Part shown: in pieces, positions 22,283 to 32,192 of the stretch
How positions within the stretch are numbered: the first letter of the stretch is position 1
Layout: every line of letters starts with the position of its first letter
Assembly: GCA_019022495.1 (NCBI GenBank)
Contig: JAFEKR010000029.1
Location: forward strand, 558,001-622,000
DNA length: 64,000 nucleotides
Reading direction: 5' to 3'
Source: Epichloe hybrida
Lineage: Eukaryota; Ascomycota; Sordariomycetes; Hypocreales; Clavicipitaceae
Translations under genes and position numbers: made by a program
Notes under the pieces: generated by a model
Told to the model about the DNA's origin: nothing
Databases searched by the model: none
Seen by the model: the letters and a program-made list of their open reading frames with translations, nothing else

Positions 22283-23268
22283 ATGAACGCGCCAGATCGG
22301 TAAGTCAAGAGATGAGTTTGACAGCGAGGGCGTCGGTTCGACCGGAAAGCGGCCCCTTTCACAGCAGCCAGTCATGGCCAAGGTAAAGATGTGGCAGAGA
22401 TGAACATCAAAACCGATGTCAAAGTCGCCGAATACTCAAACCCAAGGGAACCCATAGAGTCCTTCGGGGAAACCACGCATCAGGGACTGGAACATCCATG
22501 GGCTGATTGGCTGAGGCCTTGGACCCTGACACTGGCAGGTGGTAACCAGTTGGCAACACTGCCGCCAGCTGGTGCGCTTCAATTTCGGACCCCCAAAGTT
22601 GACCTGCGTGACAATGCGGTAGCAATGGGGATAAATCCCAATTCCATCGTCGTCTTTCTCGTCCAAGTCCAAACTCTCTTCGCCATGACTGGTTGCAATC
22701 CGAAGCATTTCAATGTTCAAGATAGCCCGTTACGTTAACTTTGTCTGGATGGGATCGTCTTGACACCAACTGACAGCCGTCCAGTTTCGAGCTCTTCTTG
22801 CTGAGCGAGGGCGAAAAGAAAATTGAAGAAAAGGTGTACTCTGGTAAGACTATAATGTAACCATTACACAAAATGCAGTCCATCACTTTATAACACAATG
22901 CCAGGCATGTCGAACACCTCAGACTTTGTCTTGAACAAAGAAGACCACACGCTGGGCAATCTCTTGGCCGAACATCTCAAAGCTCACCCCAACGTCTACA
23001 TGGCGGGTTACAAGCGTTTGTCTCCTAGCTGAGGGTCAAATGCTTTCTTCCAAGCTAACATCGCGTAGTTGGCCACCCCAATGTGCCCCAGTTATTCATC
23101 CGATTGCAAACAGATGGGACCAAGACTCCTCGCGACGTCTTCACATCTGTGTGTGAGAAGCTCATCAATCAGCTAGAGTCGCTCCACCAGGAGTTCACTC
23201 GGGAATGGGAGCTCCGGCGTATCACCAACACCGGAGAACAAGGAAACATGCAGGGCAATGGTTTCTAA
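22283..23268 (+). CDS. RPB11: RNA polymerase II subunit Rpb11
   Basis: Four exons, join(22283..22299,22785..22843,22905..23015,23069..23268), 128 residues, close to the yeast length of 120. Rpb11 pairs with Rpb3 in the assembly platform of RNA polymerase II, like bacterial alpha. The assembled protein begins MNAPDRFELFLLSEGEKKIEEK and contains the family core FVLNKEDHTLGNLLAEHL, then MAGYKLGHPNVPQLFIRLQTDG. This matches the Rpb11/RpoA dimerisation domain. The initiator exon is only 17 nt (ATG AAC GCG CCA GAT CG) and is followed by an unusually long 485-nt intron. The third intron uses donor GTTTGT, placing Leu in the conserved GYKLGHPN block. The gene converges with LSM5. Confidence 0.92.
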
Positions 23269-23671
23269 GATATGGATAAGTTATACGCATGACTCTAGAG
23301 GGTACCGGCGTTATTCGGTTTGGGCAGTATGGTAGCATTTGGTGTTTATGTCAAGAGCAACAAGGTAATCTTATTCATGTTCTCGCATTCCATGTAAGTA
23401 TTATTACATTCATGGAAAATGTCTCTCAGTAGCAACAAAGAGAGAAAAGCTTAAATTTATCCATCTGAGGCCTTGTAGTTTAGGTTCGTGCTGTATTGTG
23501 TTGTGTTGCGCAATATGTCGATCAGGGGCTTACAGATTGCAATTTCCGCATCAAACATGAAATTTGGGTTGTTGCCCTGACGACCCTCGCAAAACTGACA
23601 GGCTCTAACATGTCACAGTTCCATGGATGTACCAATCCAAGGCGGCAGTATTGTCTTTGAAGCATTTTTCT
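23269..23671. other. Convergent 3' flanks of RPB11 and LSM5
   Basis: A 403-nt AT-richer spacer between two convergent small genes. No other feature was recognised. Confidence 0.5.
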
Positions 23672-24198
23672 TCAAGCTGGTCCTTCGCCTCCAGGAATCA
23701 ACTGTCACATTCCATTAGTGCACCAAGCTCCATGTCATCCGTTGAAAAATTCTTACCATGCAAATGTTGTTGCCATTGAGTAGAATCTTGGGCAGTTTCG
23801 TGTGGTTTCCTGAATAATCGCTACAGGAGCAGGTCAGTAAAAAGTCTCGGGCCGAGCACAACGCCTAATTCAAACATACAACTCTGTCACGTTTTCCAAA
23901 ACCATGTCTATCCGCAATATTAGCAAATGCGGTTACAACCATTCGGGACAGTTTGAGATCACACTTACTGACGTAGTCATCGAAGCCCACAAGTGTACCG
24001 CTAAATTCTGCGCGACGATTAGCTCTTGCTTCATTTTGATAGCTAGTCAGTTACGATTCGAACCTTTTTCTCCTTTCATAATGACCCAAATCCTTGAGCC
24101 GACACACTTGTCGATGAGTTCTGAGGGCGGGTCAGTATACGCAACGAGGTTTCAGAGGGAGAATGGCGCTCACCAAGGGGCAGTAGTTGTGACGCCAT
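23672..24198 (-). CDS. LSM5: U6 snRNA-associated Sm-like protein Lsm5
   Basis: Six tiny exons, complement(join(23672..23701,23757..23820,23880..23907,23969..24007,24064..24120,24174..24198)), 243 coding nt, 80 residues. All five introns are 53-61 nt with GT..AG ends. Lsm5 is a subunit of the Lsm1-7 ring (mRNA decapping and decay) and the Lsm2-8 ring (U6 snRNA, splicing). The assembled protein starts [20 protein letters not shown]. It contains Sm1 [26 protein letters not shown] and Sm2 [20 protein letters not shown], an almost textbook Lsm5. No single exon exceeds 64 nt, so open-frame scans miss the gene. Splice phases agree throughout and the sum is 81 codons including the stop. Confidence 0.95.
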
Positions 24199-24675
24199 TG
24201 TGAGCTTTTGAACCGTAGAATGATGGGAAGTCGACAGCTGTTGAACGAGGAACGAGGATGTGGAAGATGAGAAGGAATACGGAGTACTTTCGCCGGCCAT
24301 ATCTAGTTGTTGGAGGCTATCTTGCTTGCGCGGGAAAGATGTCTTACGTAAGCACACATGACCCACGAAAGCATGACTTCAGCGGCCACAGACCTCACGA
24401 AAACGACCGCTCCTTTGGCCATGCACCATGCATGGCTGCATGTTCACGAATCAGAATCCGCACGTTAGGCCATGATAACTGGGCGCCGTTTTCATGGTGT
24501 CTTACCGATTCACGCCCCGTTTCTATGCCCATTGATGAAATTCATGAACATGGTAGGCCCGCGTGTTGCCGCCGCAAGTAGACTTACACCACGGCCCAGT
24601 AGATTCGATCACGGTAGACCATCTGCCACCAATTACGTTCCCAGCAGTGTAGCCTTGACAACACCCTTATCAACA
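24199..24675. other. Divergent promoter of LSM5 and the exonuclease gene
   Basis: It contains an ATACGGAGTACTT word near 24279. The downstream reading frame is open from 24472, so the exonuclease could start earlier in this region than I chose. Confidence 0.5.
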
Positions 24676-26425
24676 ATGGCTAGACCTCAGAGATCAGGAC
24701 CGAGGACGCGGCTATGGAGTCCCGAATCGGGCATTCGGTTCTCTCCCTCTCCGTCACCAAGCCTGAATCCAAGCCCTGGACCATCATATCCAACATTGGA
24801 CGTGTCGCGTTTCTTTCAGACCGAAAGCCATGGTGCTGAAGCGGGCTTCGCGGCGTCAAAAGAGGGTTTAAACGTTCCTGGTGCTCAAGTGAACAAAGAT
24901 GGCCCAAATCGAGAATCGGCTGAGCTGTGTACCAAGAGCGCCCGGCCGCCAAGAATCTCATCGGCGGCGGCCGGTAGCATGAGTCAACACCTGACTACTG
25001 CCCTTGATCCTACGCCAAACACTATGCAATCATCAAACAAGGCTCTTCGGTTGAATCTTCTTGAGACACAATCTACAGAAAATGTCACGGGCGAGCCACC
25101 GTCGACATCTTTGAGCTTCAACATCTCTCCAGATCTCTTCTATGCTGCCCGCTCTGCAAAGGCGGGCTCCAGTAACTCGTTCTGGTCATACACCATGTAC
25201 CAACGAAAATCTGCCGCTGGCTCCACTGAAAAAGTCAAAGTACATTATTGTACCAGCAAACAAACCATGGAATGGGTCTGCAAGGAGCACTTCCTACACC
25301 AAGAAGTTCTAGGCTTCGACCTCGAGTGGCTTGCTTTCGCTACCCGGAACTCCGGAGCTCGTGAGAATGTATCTCTGATCCAAGTCTCGAGTCCGGACCG
25401 AATAGGTCTGTTCCACGTGGCCTTGTTTCCGCAAACAGAAGATGATTTGGCGTCGCCCACGTTTCGAAAAATCATGGAAGATCCAAATGTGAGCAAGGTC
25501 GGCGTCAACATTCGAGCGGATTTCACCAGACTGAAGAACAATCTGGGCGTGACGGCGAAGGGCATCTTCGAGCTCAGTCACTTGTATAAACAAGTCAAGT
25601 TTACGGAGGCCAAGACACCAAAACTCATTAACAAAAGTGTTGTGGCGTTGTCCACCCAGGTGCAAGAGGTATTGAGGCTACCAATGTTCAAAGGCGACGT
25701 AGTAAGGTCAAGCAATTGGATGAAAAGGCTTAACCATCGACAAATCCTATGTAAGCATGACACGCAAGAGCGTATCATGATGTCCGTGCTAACCATGACT
25801 TGTAGACTCTGCTTCTGACGCCTATGCGTGCATCCAGCTATACCACGTCCTTGAAACAAGGCGCAAGACGCTCTACCCCTGCCCAGAGCGTCCTCATCAC
25901 AGTGAGCTCGGGCTACCGATTCCAGTTGTTAAATCCGAGCCCGAGCCCGAAGTAGAAGACGCAGACGAGTCGTCTGATGACTCACACAATGCTGGCACGG
26001 ATTCCCAAAGCGAACCGTCGCAAATGACATCACACACTCCTCCGCAGCCAAGTGCTTCCAGGCTGGCTTTGAAACAACGACGAGACCATCGCATCATTGC
26101 TGCAGAGGAAAAGGTCAAGAAGTACCGCGCCTTCAAAAACGTCGTGTCTGTACAGCCAGCTGCCCTCAGAGCCTACCATCTCTGGCATGACAACCTCGAC
26201 CTTTCGCCGGAGGCCATCGCCAGGATACTGAGAGAGCCACCACTACAAACCAACACAGTCGTTTCATATATCCTAGACGCGATTGTGGTGGGGAAGTTGC
26301 CCCATGATCAGGAAAGACTCAGGCTTGAAGTGATACCCCTTTTGCATCAGAGTTCAAGGATGGGACCTCGGTACGGCGCATTGGTGAGAAGCTGCGAACA
26401 AAATGCGATACAATCTAGAACATGA
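24676..26425 (+). CDS. DEDDy-type 3'-5' exonuclease domain protein
   Basis: Two exons, join(24676..25750,25806..26425), about 564 residues. It is a nuclease of the RNase D/Werner exonuclease fold, removing nucleotides from 3' ends. Residues 1-180 are Ser/Pro-rich and low complexity. Exo I is EVLGFDLEW (Asp215, Glu217), Exo II is VGVNIRADFTRLK (Asp282), and Exo III, YSASDAYACIQLYHVLE (Tyr359, Asp363), is completed only by removing the 55-nt intron. All four DEDD acids and the Tyr are therefore present. An acidic linker follows (EPEPEVEDADESSDD). The C-terminal ~130 residues (RAYHLWHDNLDLSPEAIARILREPPL) suggest a helical module I do not recognise. The start at 24676 has context CAACAATGG; in-frame ATGs at 24472 and 24535 are alternatives. 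Whether it acts on DNA or RNA is unknown. Confidence 0.82.
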
Positions 26426-26654
26426 TCATATCTACCTATATCTATCTGTCATCTCGTATATATATGTGTAATACACACACGCATTTACTCGAACCCGTCA
26501 CTGTAGACACACAAGTCACACAAAGAAGAAGAACATGATATGAAAGCAACTTCCCGAGCATGTGCAACATGTTTCGGTTAAAAACCACACATATGTACAT
26601 TTTGGTCTGTTTGAGTTTTACTTGAGACTATATTTGAAAAAAAAAAAAAGAAGA
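26426..26654. other. Convergent 3' flanks
   Basis: A short AT-rich spacer between the exonuclease gene and YTM1, with a 13-nt A run ending near 26650. Confidence 0.5.
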
Positions 26655-28133
26655 CTATGAGGCCAATAACCCTCTGCCCCTATTGATTTGCACCTTCTTA
26701 TCCTCGCCTGCACTAACAATGCCCCATGACTTGTCCCAGACGACACTTAGAACCTTGGCGCCATCCCCAGCCGGCGGCAACTTCTTCCCGTTGAGCCACT
26801 CTCTGCCAATCGTGTACACAGGCTCGCTGACAAGGCCAGTGGTCTCGTCAGACGTGGCTTGTCGAGTGCTTCGAAGATCCCATACCCGGCAAGTGCTGTC
26901 GTGAGAAGCCGAAACAAGTGAGTAGTCGTTCTCGGGAGACTGGCTAACGGAAACAACCATGTTCAAGTGGCCACGGAGGGTCATGGCGGCCGTGGCAGCA
27001 GCGGATTCTCTAGGATCAAGCAGAGTAATATGTCTGGCGGACGAACCAGCTGCAACAAGGGAGTTGTCCAGGGCGGCAGCACACATGATGGGATGCAAGG
27101 TTGTTAATCTCGACACCTCCCTCTGAGTGGTCAAGTCAATTGTCTTGACGGTGTGATCTTGCGACGCCGAGTAGGCGACGGTCGCATCGTGGGGGTGGAA
27201 TATGGCAGCCGTCACCTGGACATGGTGCATGGGCATCATGGCCAGCGGACCACGCTGGGCCGTCGTCGCTGCGGCAGAAACCTTGACGCGCTTGGTGGAA
27301 TGCGCTGTTGGCAGACTCTCGGCGTCCGCCTGGGGGGCGGTGCGCTTGGACGATGTCCACAGCCCAACACGGCCATCAGACGAGGCAGTGAGAATCCGCT
27401 TCGTGGAACAGTTGACATCGATGGCGTTGATGTTCTTCTCATGACCCCACAGCTCCATGTTGTGCCTCAACGAGCCCGAGAGGCCATCGTCCGTCTCGGC
27501 GTAGTCCCAGATGATGATTTTCATGTCCAACCCCGCGGACGCGAGTTTCGTGGGAGACAACCATCGCACGGCGTTGACTCTGGCTGTATGGCCACCCGCT
27601 CTGCCGGCCGTGGTCGTGGCAATCATATCACCGGAGGGATTCCATACTCGCACAAGGCCGTCGTACGAAGCGCTGGCCACTCTGTCGTTGATTATACCGT
27701 CGACGCTCTTGCCCGCGGGGGCCGTGGCTGAAAGGACATCAACGCTGCTGACCCAGTCGTCGTGCTGGAAACTAGCTTGGTACACGGGCGGGATCAACGA
27801 GCGCACGTATTGCAGCGTGAGTGTGGTTTCGGACGAGAGACCATTGGACTTGAGGTAGTCTTCGATAGAGGTGCGCAGAAAGGTGCCATTGGCGAGGAAG
27901 TCGAGCGGCACAGGGGACGAAGTATCGAGCATGGACTCGGAGTTGAGGATTCGAGAAAGTCCATATCGTTTTATATCTGAGGGGCGTCAATCCCGAACAA
28001 GTGTCTATCTCAAACATAATGCATTGGTTCACGAACCTGCCGGGACAAGCAATTGCCTCTTGGTCTCGGGGAGTTGCAGATCCTGCTCGTCTGTGGTGAA
28101 GATGACCTTCACTTGGGTCGGTGAGGTGTCCAT
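26655..28133 (-). CDS. YTM1: Ribosome biogenesis protein Ytm1/WDR12
   Basis: Two exons, complement(join(26655..27976,28037..28133)), 472 residues. Ytm1 forms the Nop7-Erb1-Ytm1 (PeBoW) complex in the nucleolus, needed for 27S pre-rRNA processing and 60S assembly; its N-terminal domain is bound by the AAA ATPase Rea1. The N-terminus MDTSPTQVKVIFTTDEQDLQLP is the ubiquitin-like NLE domain. It is followed by PLDFLANGTFLRTSIEDYL, a strong Ytm1 signature. About seven WD repeats follow, for example DRVASASYDGLVRVWN, TKLASAGLDMKIIIWD, KRILTASSDGRVGLWT and YSLVSASHDSTCRVWD. The 60-nt intron joins LVPAD to IKRYGLSRILN. It is divergent from the glycogen synthase gene. Confidence 0.94.
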
Positions 28134-29002
28134 CTTTGATGACGAGTGCTGTCGCAGCAGGTACGTTGAACTCGTCACGACTGGACTGTGCAATGCTTTT
28201 TTGCTCAGTTAAGAAGCGCGCAGTACTGCACACAATGCTTGTCGATAAAACGCCGACAGAATTCTCGAATGAATCCGCACTTTCCAGTATCAGCACTTTC
28301 CAGGAAAAAAAAAAAAAAGAGAGCCATAACTCAGCCTTGCAGCAGGGATCCACAGCGGGGATCCATAGCGGGGATGGTATAGGCGCGACGTAGCCAATCG
28401 TGGCAGGCAGCATGGACGAGGCCGAGAGGTGTGTTGAAGACGAACTATGTACATACTTCAGACGGCAACAAAACAGTTCTTGAAATAATTAGACGCAGAG
28501 TGAAGTTCAATGCAACACTGTGTTAGGACGGTTCATTGCCATCGCTCCATCTTCGCACATTATATTCAACATGCGTTCGATTTGATCAGGCCGGCAGAGA
28601 GAGTAGCATGCAGGTCATGGAATGTTTGGCGAGCATAATAATCCTCGCTTTTTGTGACCGCCCACGCCGCCCACGCCGCCCACCGACTAAAGTCCAGTCG
28701 GACCCGCCAGATTTTGCAAGCAACTATTGACTATTCTCATATCCTTGCAGATTATTCGAAGGGTTGTATTGGCTGGCGGCGAAAAGGGTAGAGGTACGGA
28801 GTACCCCGTATTGCGGACTGGATTCATCAGGCGACTTGGAACTGTAGGATGCAGATGGGGAATGCCGTGGGCAAAAAGAAAAAGAAGAAAGAAAAAAGCC
28901 ACTTGCCAAGAGGGATGGATACATAAAGTTGGATGGATATCCAACATGTTCGAGTTGCACGCGGAGAACCAGGAGCGGCAGGAACACTAGTCCTAAAACG
29001 TC

Positions 29003-29068
29003 ACCAGCCCAGCCACCAGCCCAGCCACCAGCCCAGCCAGCCAGCCCAGCCAGCCAGCCCGGCCAGCC
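29003..29068. repeat. CCAGCCCAGCC tandem repeat
   Basis: Imperfect units of CCAGCCCAGCC and CCAGCCAG lie upstream of the glycogen synthase gene. Confidence 0.8.
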
Positions 29069-29410
29069 AAGCTCTCCGCTCCAGCTCCTCGCTCCAGCTC
29101 ATTCCCCAGACCCCACCTGCTTTGTTCTCCTCCGTCGTAATCCGTGGTTGTGTGCATCGACCCATCGTGACCGAACGTCGACGTCGACATCGACATCTGT
29201 AGACATCCGCTCGCTCGGCTGCCCGCCCGTCAATCCATTGCATCCCTCATAGCCGCGGCCCGCTTCTTTTCCTCACACGGCCGGTTCCTCACGACTGGGC
29301 AACCCTGATCCTGCTGCTGTTTTTCCATCCTCCCGACATCACATTGCCTTGCCGGAACCGCCTCTAGCTTGTTAGCCCTACCTTATCATCCCTGTTCCGT
29401 TCTTCCTCTA

Positions 29411-29430
29411 TTACGGAGTACTCCGTAATT
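29411..29430. repeat. Perfect 20-bp palindrome ATTACGGAGTACTCCGTAAT
   Basis: The sequence equals its own reverse complement over 20 bp. It sits 312 nt upstream of the GSY1 start codon. Shorter forms (TACGGAGTA, TACTCCGTA) recur in other intergenic regions of the window. Confidence 0.85.
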
Positions 29431-29741
29431 CAGTCCCGCCAGCCGTGACGCCAACCGTGACGCCATCCCTGCCGCATTCAAATCGCCCAGCCCGACAGAG
29501 CACAGAGCTTGCGAGAGCGCATCGTCCAGCTCTGCAATCTCTTTTCTTCTCTCTCCTACCTTCTGCCCTCACCTTCTCCGTCCCCCGGAAACGCCTCGTG
29601 CAGCTTCGCCATCGTTTTGCGAAAGCCTCTCTCTGCTGCTAGCTGTTGTGACTAGTTGCAGGAAAGCAATCGCAAATCTGCTCTCCCCACCCTAGGCGAG
29701 TCGCAGCCCAACCTCCTCCCCTCCGTCGTTGAGCTCTCACA

Positions 29742-32192
29742 ATGGCCACAATGGCCGCCGCTGGTGAGCGAGTCCGCGATGTCAAAAACCACCTGCTCTT
29801 TGAAATTGCCACCGAGGTAGCTCACAGAGGTAAGACCGTGAATGGCCTCAGCTCCTGTCGTGCTTCATCTCTTTACCGAACTGACCTGCCTGCCTGCTCG
29901 GGTAGTTGGTGGTATCTACTCCGTCCTCAAGTCCAAGGCGCCGGTGACGACGGCTGAATATGGAGATCGATATACCCTCATTGGACCTCTCAATCATGCC
30001 TCTGTGCGTTCATACCCCATCCCCCCCCCCCATATGCCTTGTACATGCTTCGGGCCACAGCTCCTCCTAACAAATCGTTGACAGGCCGCTGTCGAGGTGG
30101 AGGAAATGGAGCCCACCAACCCAGCCATCACGGCTACTATGCAGGCCATGAAGGATCGAGGCGTCGGCATGCTTTACGGACGATGGCTCATCGAAGGAGC
30201 GCCCAGGGTCTTGCTGATCGACACCAAGACGGCCTACGGCTACATGAACGAGTGGAAAACAGATCTTTGGAACATTGCGAGCATTCCCTCTCCGCCCAAC
30301 GATGACGAAACCAATGAGGCTATTGTGTTTGGGTACCTGGTGGCATGGTTTCTGGGAGAAGTGAGTACTACGAGCACGTCACGCGCACGCGCGCACAATG
30401 GGCCATGGACATTTTGCTGACTTTGAAGCGCTACAGTTTGTCTGCCATGAGAAGGACAAGGCAGTCATTGCCCACTTCCACGAATGGCTTGCTGGTGTCG
30501 CCCTGCCCCTCACCAAGAAGAGACAAATTGACGTGACGACAATCTTCACCACGCACGCGACGCTCCTTGGACGATATCTCTGCGCTGGCTCTGTCGACTT
30601 CTACAACAACCTGCAAAACTTTGACGTGGACGCAGAGGCCGGCAAGCGAGGCATCTACCACCGGTACTGTATTGAGCGTGCCGCCACACATGCGTGCGAC
30701 GTCTTCACAACAGTATCCCACATCACTGCCTTTGAATCGGAGCATCTGTTGAAGAGAAAGCCTGATGGCGTTCTGCCCAACGGTCTCAATGTCACCAAAT
30801 TCTCCGCCGTGCACGAGTTCCAGAACTTGCATCAGGTGTCCAAGGAAAAGATCCACGACTTCGTCCGAGGCCATTTCTACGGACACTACGACTTCGATCC
30901 GGACAATACGCTCTATGTGTTCACGGCTGGCCGATATGAGTACCGAAATAAAGGTGTAGACATGTTCATCGAGTCTCTGGCTCGCCTGAACCATCGCCTC
31001 AAGTCTGCCGGTAGCAAGATGACGGTCGTGGCCTTCATCATCATGCCGGCGCAGACTACATCGCTCACTGTAGAGGCGCTCAAGGGCCAGGCTGTCATCA
31101 AGTCTCTGCGTGACGCATCAACCATGATCGAGCAGAGCATTGGCCGAAGGATATTCGAGCGATCGCTCAAGTGGCACGAGGGAGACCCGATGCCGGACGA
31201 GAAGGAGCTCATCTCGGGCCAGGACCGTGTCTTGCTTCGTCGCCGTCTCTTTGCCATGAAGCGCAGTGGGCTGCCGCCGATTGTCACGCACAACATGGTC
31301 AACGACCAGGAAGACCCTGTCCTGAACCAGATCAGACGTGTGCAGCTCTTCAACCACCCATCCGATCGTGTCAAGGTGGTGTTCCACCCGGAGTTCTTGA
31401 ACTCTGCCAATCCGGTGCTGCCCCTCGACTATGACGACTTTGTGCGCGGCTGCCACATGGGCATCTTTGCCTCGTACTACGAGCCCTGGGGTTACACGCC
31501 AGCGGAGTGCACCGTCATGGGCGTCCCCAGCATCACGACCAACCTGTCTGGATTCGGGTGCTACATGGAAGAGCTGATTGAGAACTCGAGCGACTATGGC
31601 ATTTACATTGTTGATCGCCGAACAAAGGGTGTGGATGATTCCGTCAACCAGCTGACGTCGTACATGTACGAATTCTGCGGCAAGAGCCGACGTCAGCGCA
31701 TCAACCAGCGAAACCGGACCGAGCGTCTGAGCGACCTGCTCGACTGGAAGCGAATGGGCATGGAGTACGTCAAGGCTCGTCAGCTGGCATTGCGCCGAGC
31801 GTATCCCGATTCGTTCTCTGGGGACGAAGATCCAGAAGACTTCATCCCCGGCGTGGAGCAGAAGATTTCCCGACCTTTCTCAGTCCCCGGATCACCACGA
31901 GATAGGAGCGGCATGATGACACCCGGAGACTTTGCCAGTTTGCAGGAGAGCCACGAGGGTTTGAATACGGAGGACTATGTGGCCTGGAAGCTACCGTACG
32001 TGTTTCTCTTTTTTTTTCCCCTCTCTCCCCGGGGCAGGGCCGCAAGTCCATTGCCAGAGTTTGATGAATACTAATCCAAGCATCTTCAGTGACGAGGAGG
32101 ACCCAGAGGAGTATCCGTTCCCGTTGACGTTGCGAACGAAGCAGTCCGGCGTGGAGAGCCCGCTGCCACCGGCCGCGCTGAACGGAAACTAA
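29742..32192 (+). CDS. GSY1: Glycogen [starch] synthase
   Basis: Five exons, join(29742..29829,29906..30003,30085..30360,30437..31995,32090..32192), 707 residues, matching yeast Gsy1/Gsy2 (about 705-708). It is a cytosolic GT3-family enzyme adding glucose from UDP-glucose to glycogen. Exon 1-2 joins [13 protein letters not shown] to [15 protein letters not shown], the N-terminal substrate loop. Other family landmarks are [51 protein letters not shown], and the C-terminal catalytic block [29 protein letters not shown]. The arginine cluster [25 protein letters not shown] is the glucose-6-phosphate regulatory region. The Ser-rich tail ([14 protein letters not shown]) is where phosphorylation normally inhibits the enzyme. 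The start ATGGCCACAATGGCC has a second Met three codons in. Confidence 0.96.

Larger units (their letters stand above)
28134..29741. other. Divergent promoter region of YTM1 and GSY1 (1.6 kb)
   Basis: No conserved coding motif. It holds an A run at about 28303-28318, GTACGGAGTACCCCGTA near 28795, CCAGCCCAGCC tandem repeats at 29003-29068, and a perfect 20-bp palindrome at 29411-29430. The last 400 nt before the GSY1 start are pyrimidine-rich, like a fungal 5' leader. Confidence 0.5.

Noticed and set aside
22391..22738. 115-codon plus-strand open frame
   Set aside because: It lies almost wholly inside the first RPB11 intron and has no recognisable content.
27153..27731. 192-codon plus-strand open frame
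   Set aside because: Antisense shadow of YTM1.
30398..30436. In-frame extension before GSY1 exon 4
   Set aside because: It lies inside the intron 30361-30436; the acceptor at 30436 gives the conserved [14 protein letters not shown] junction.
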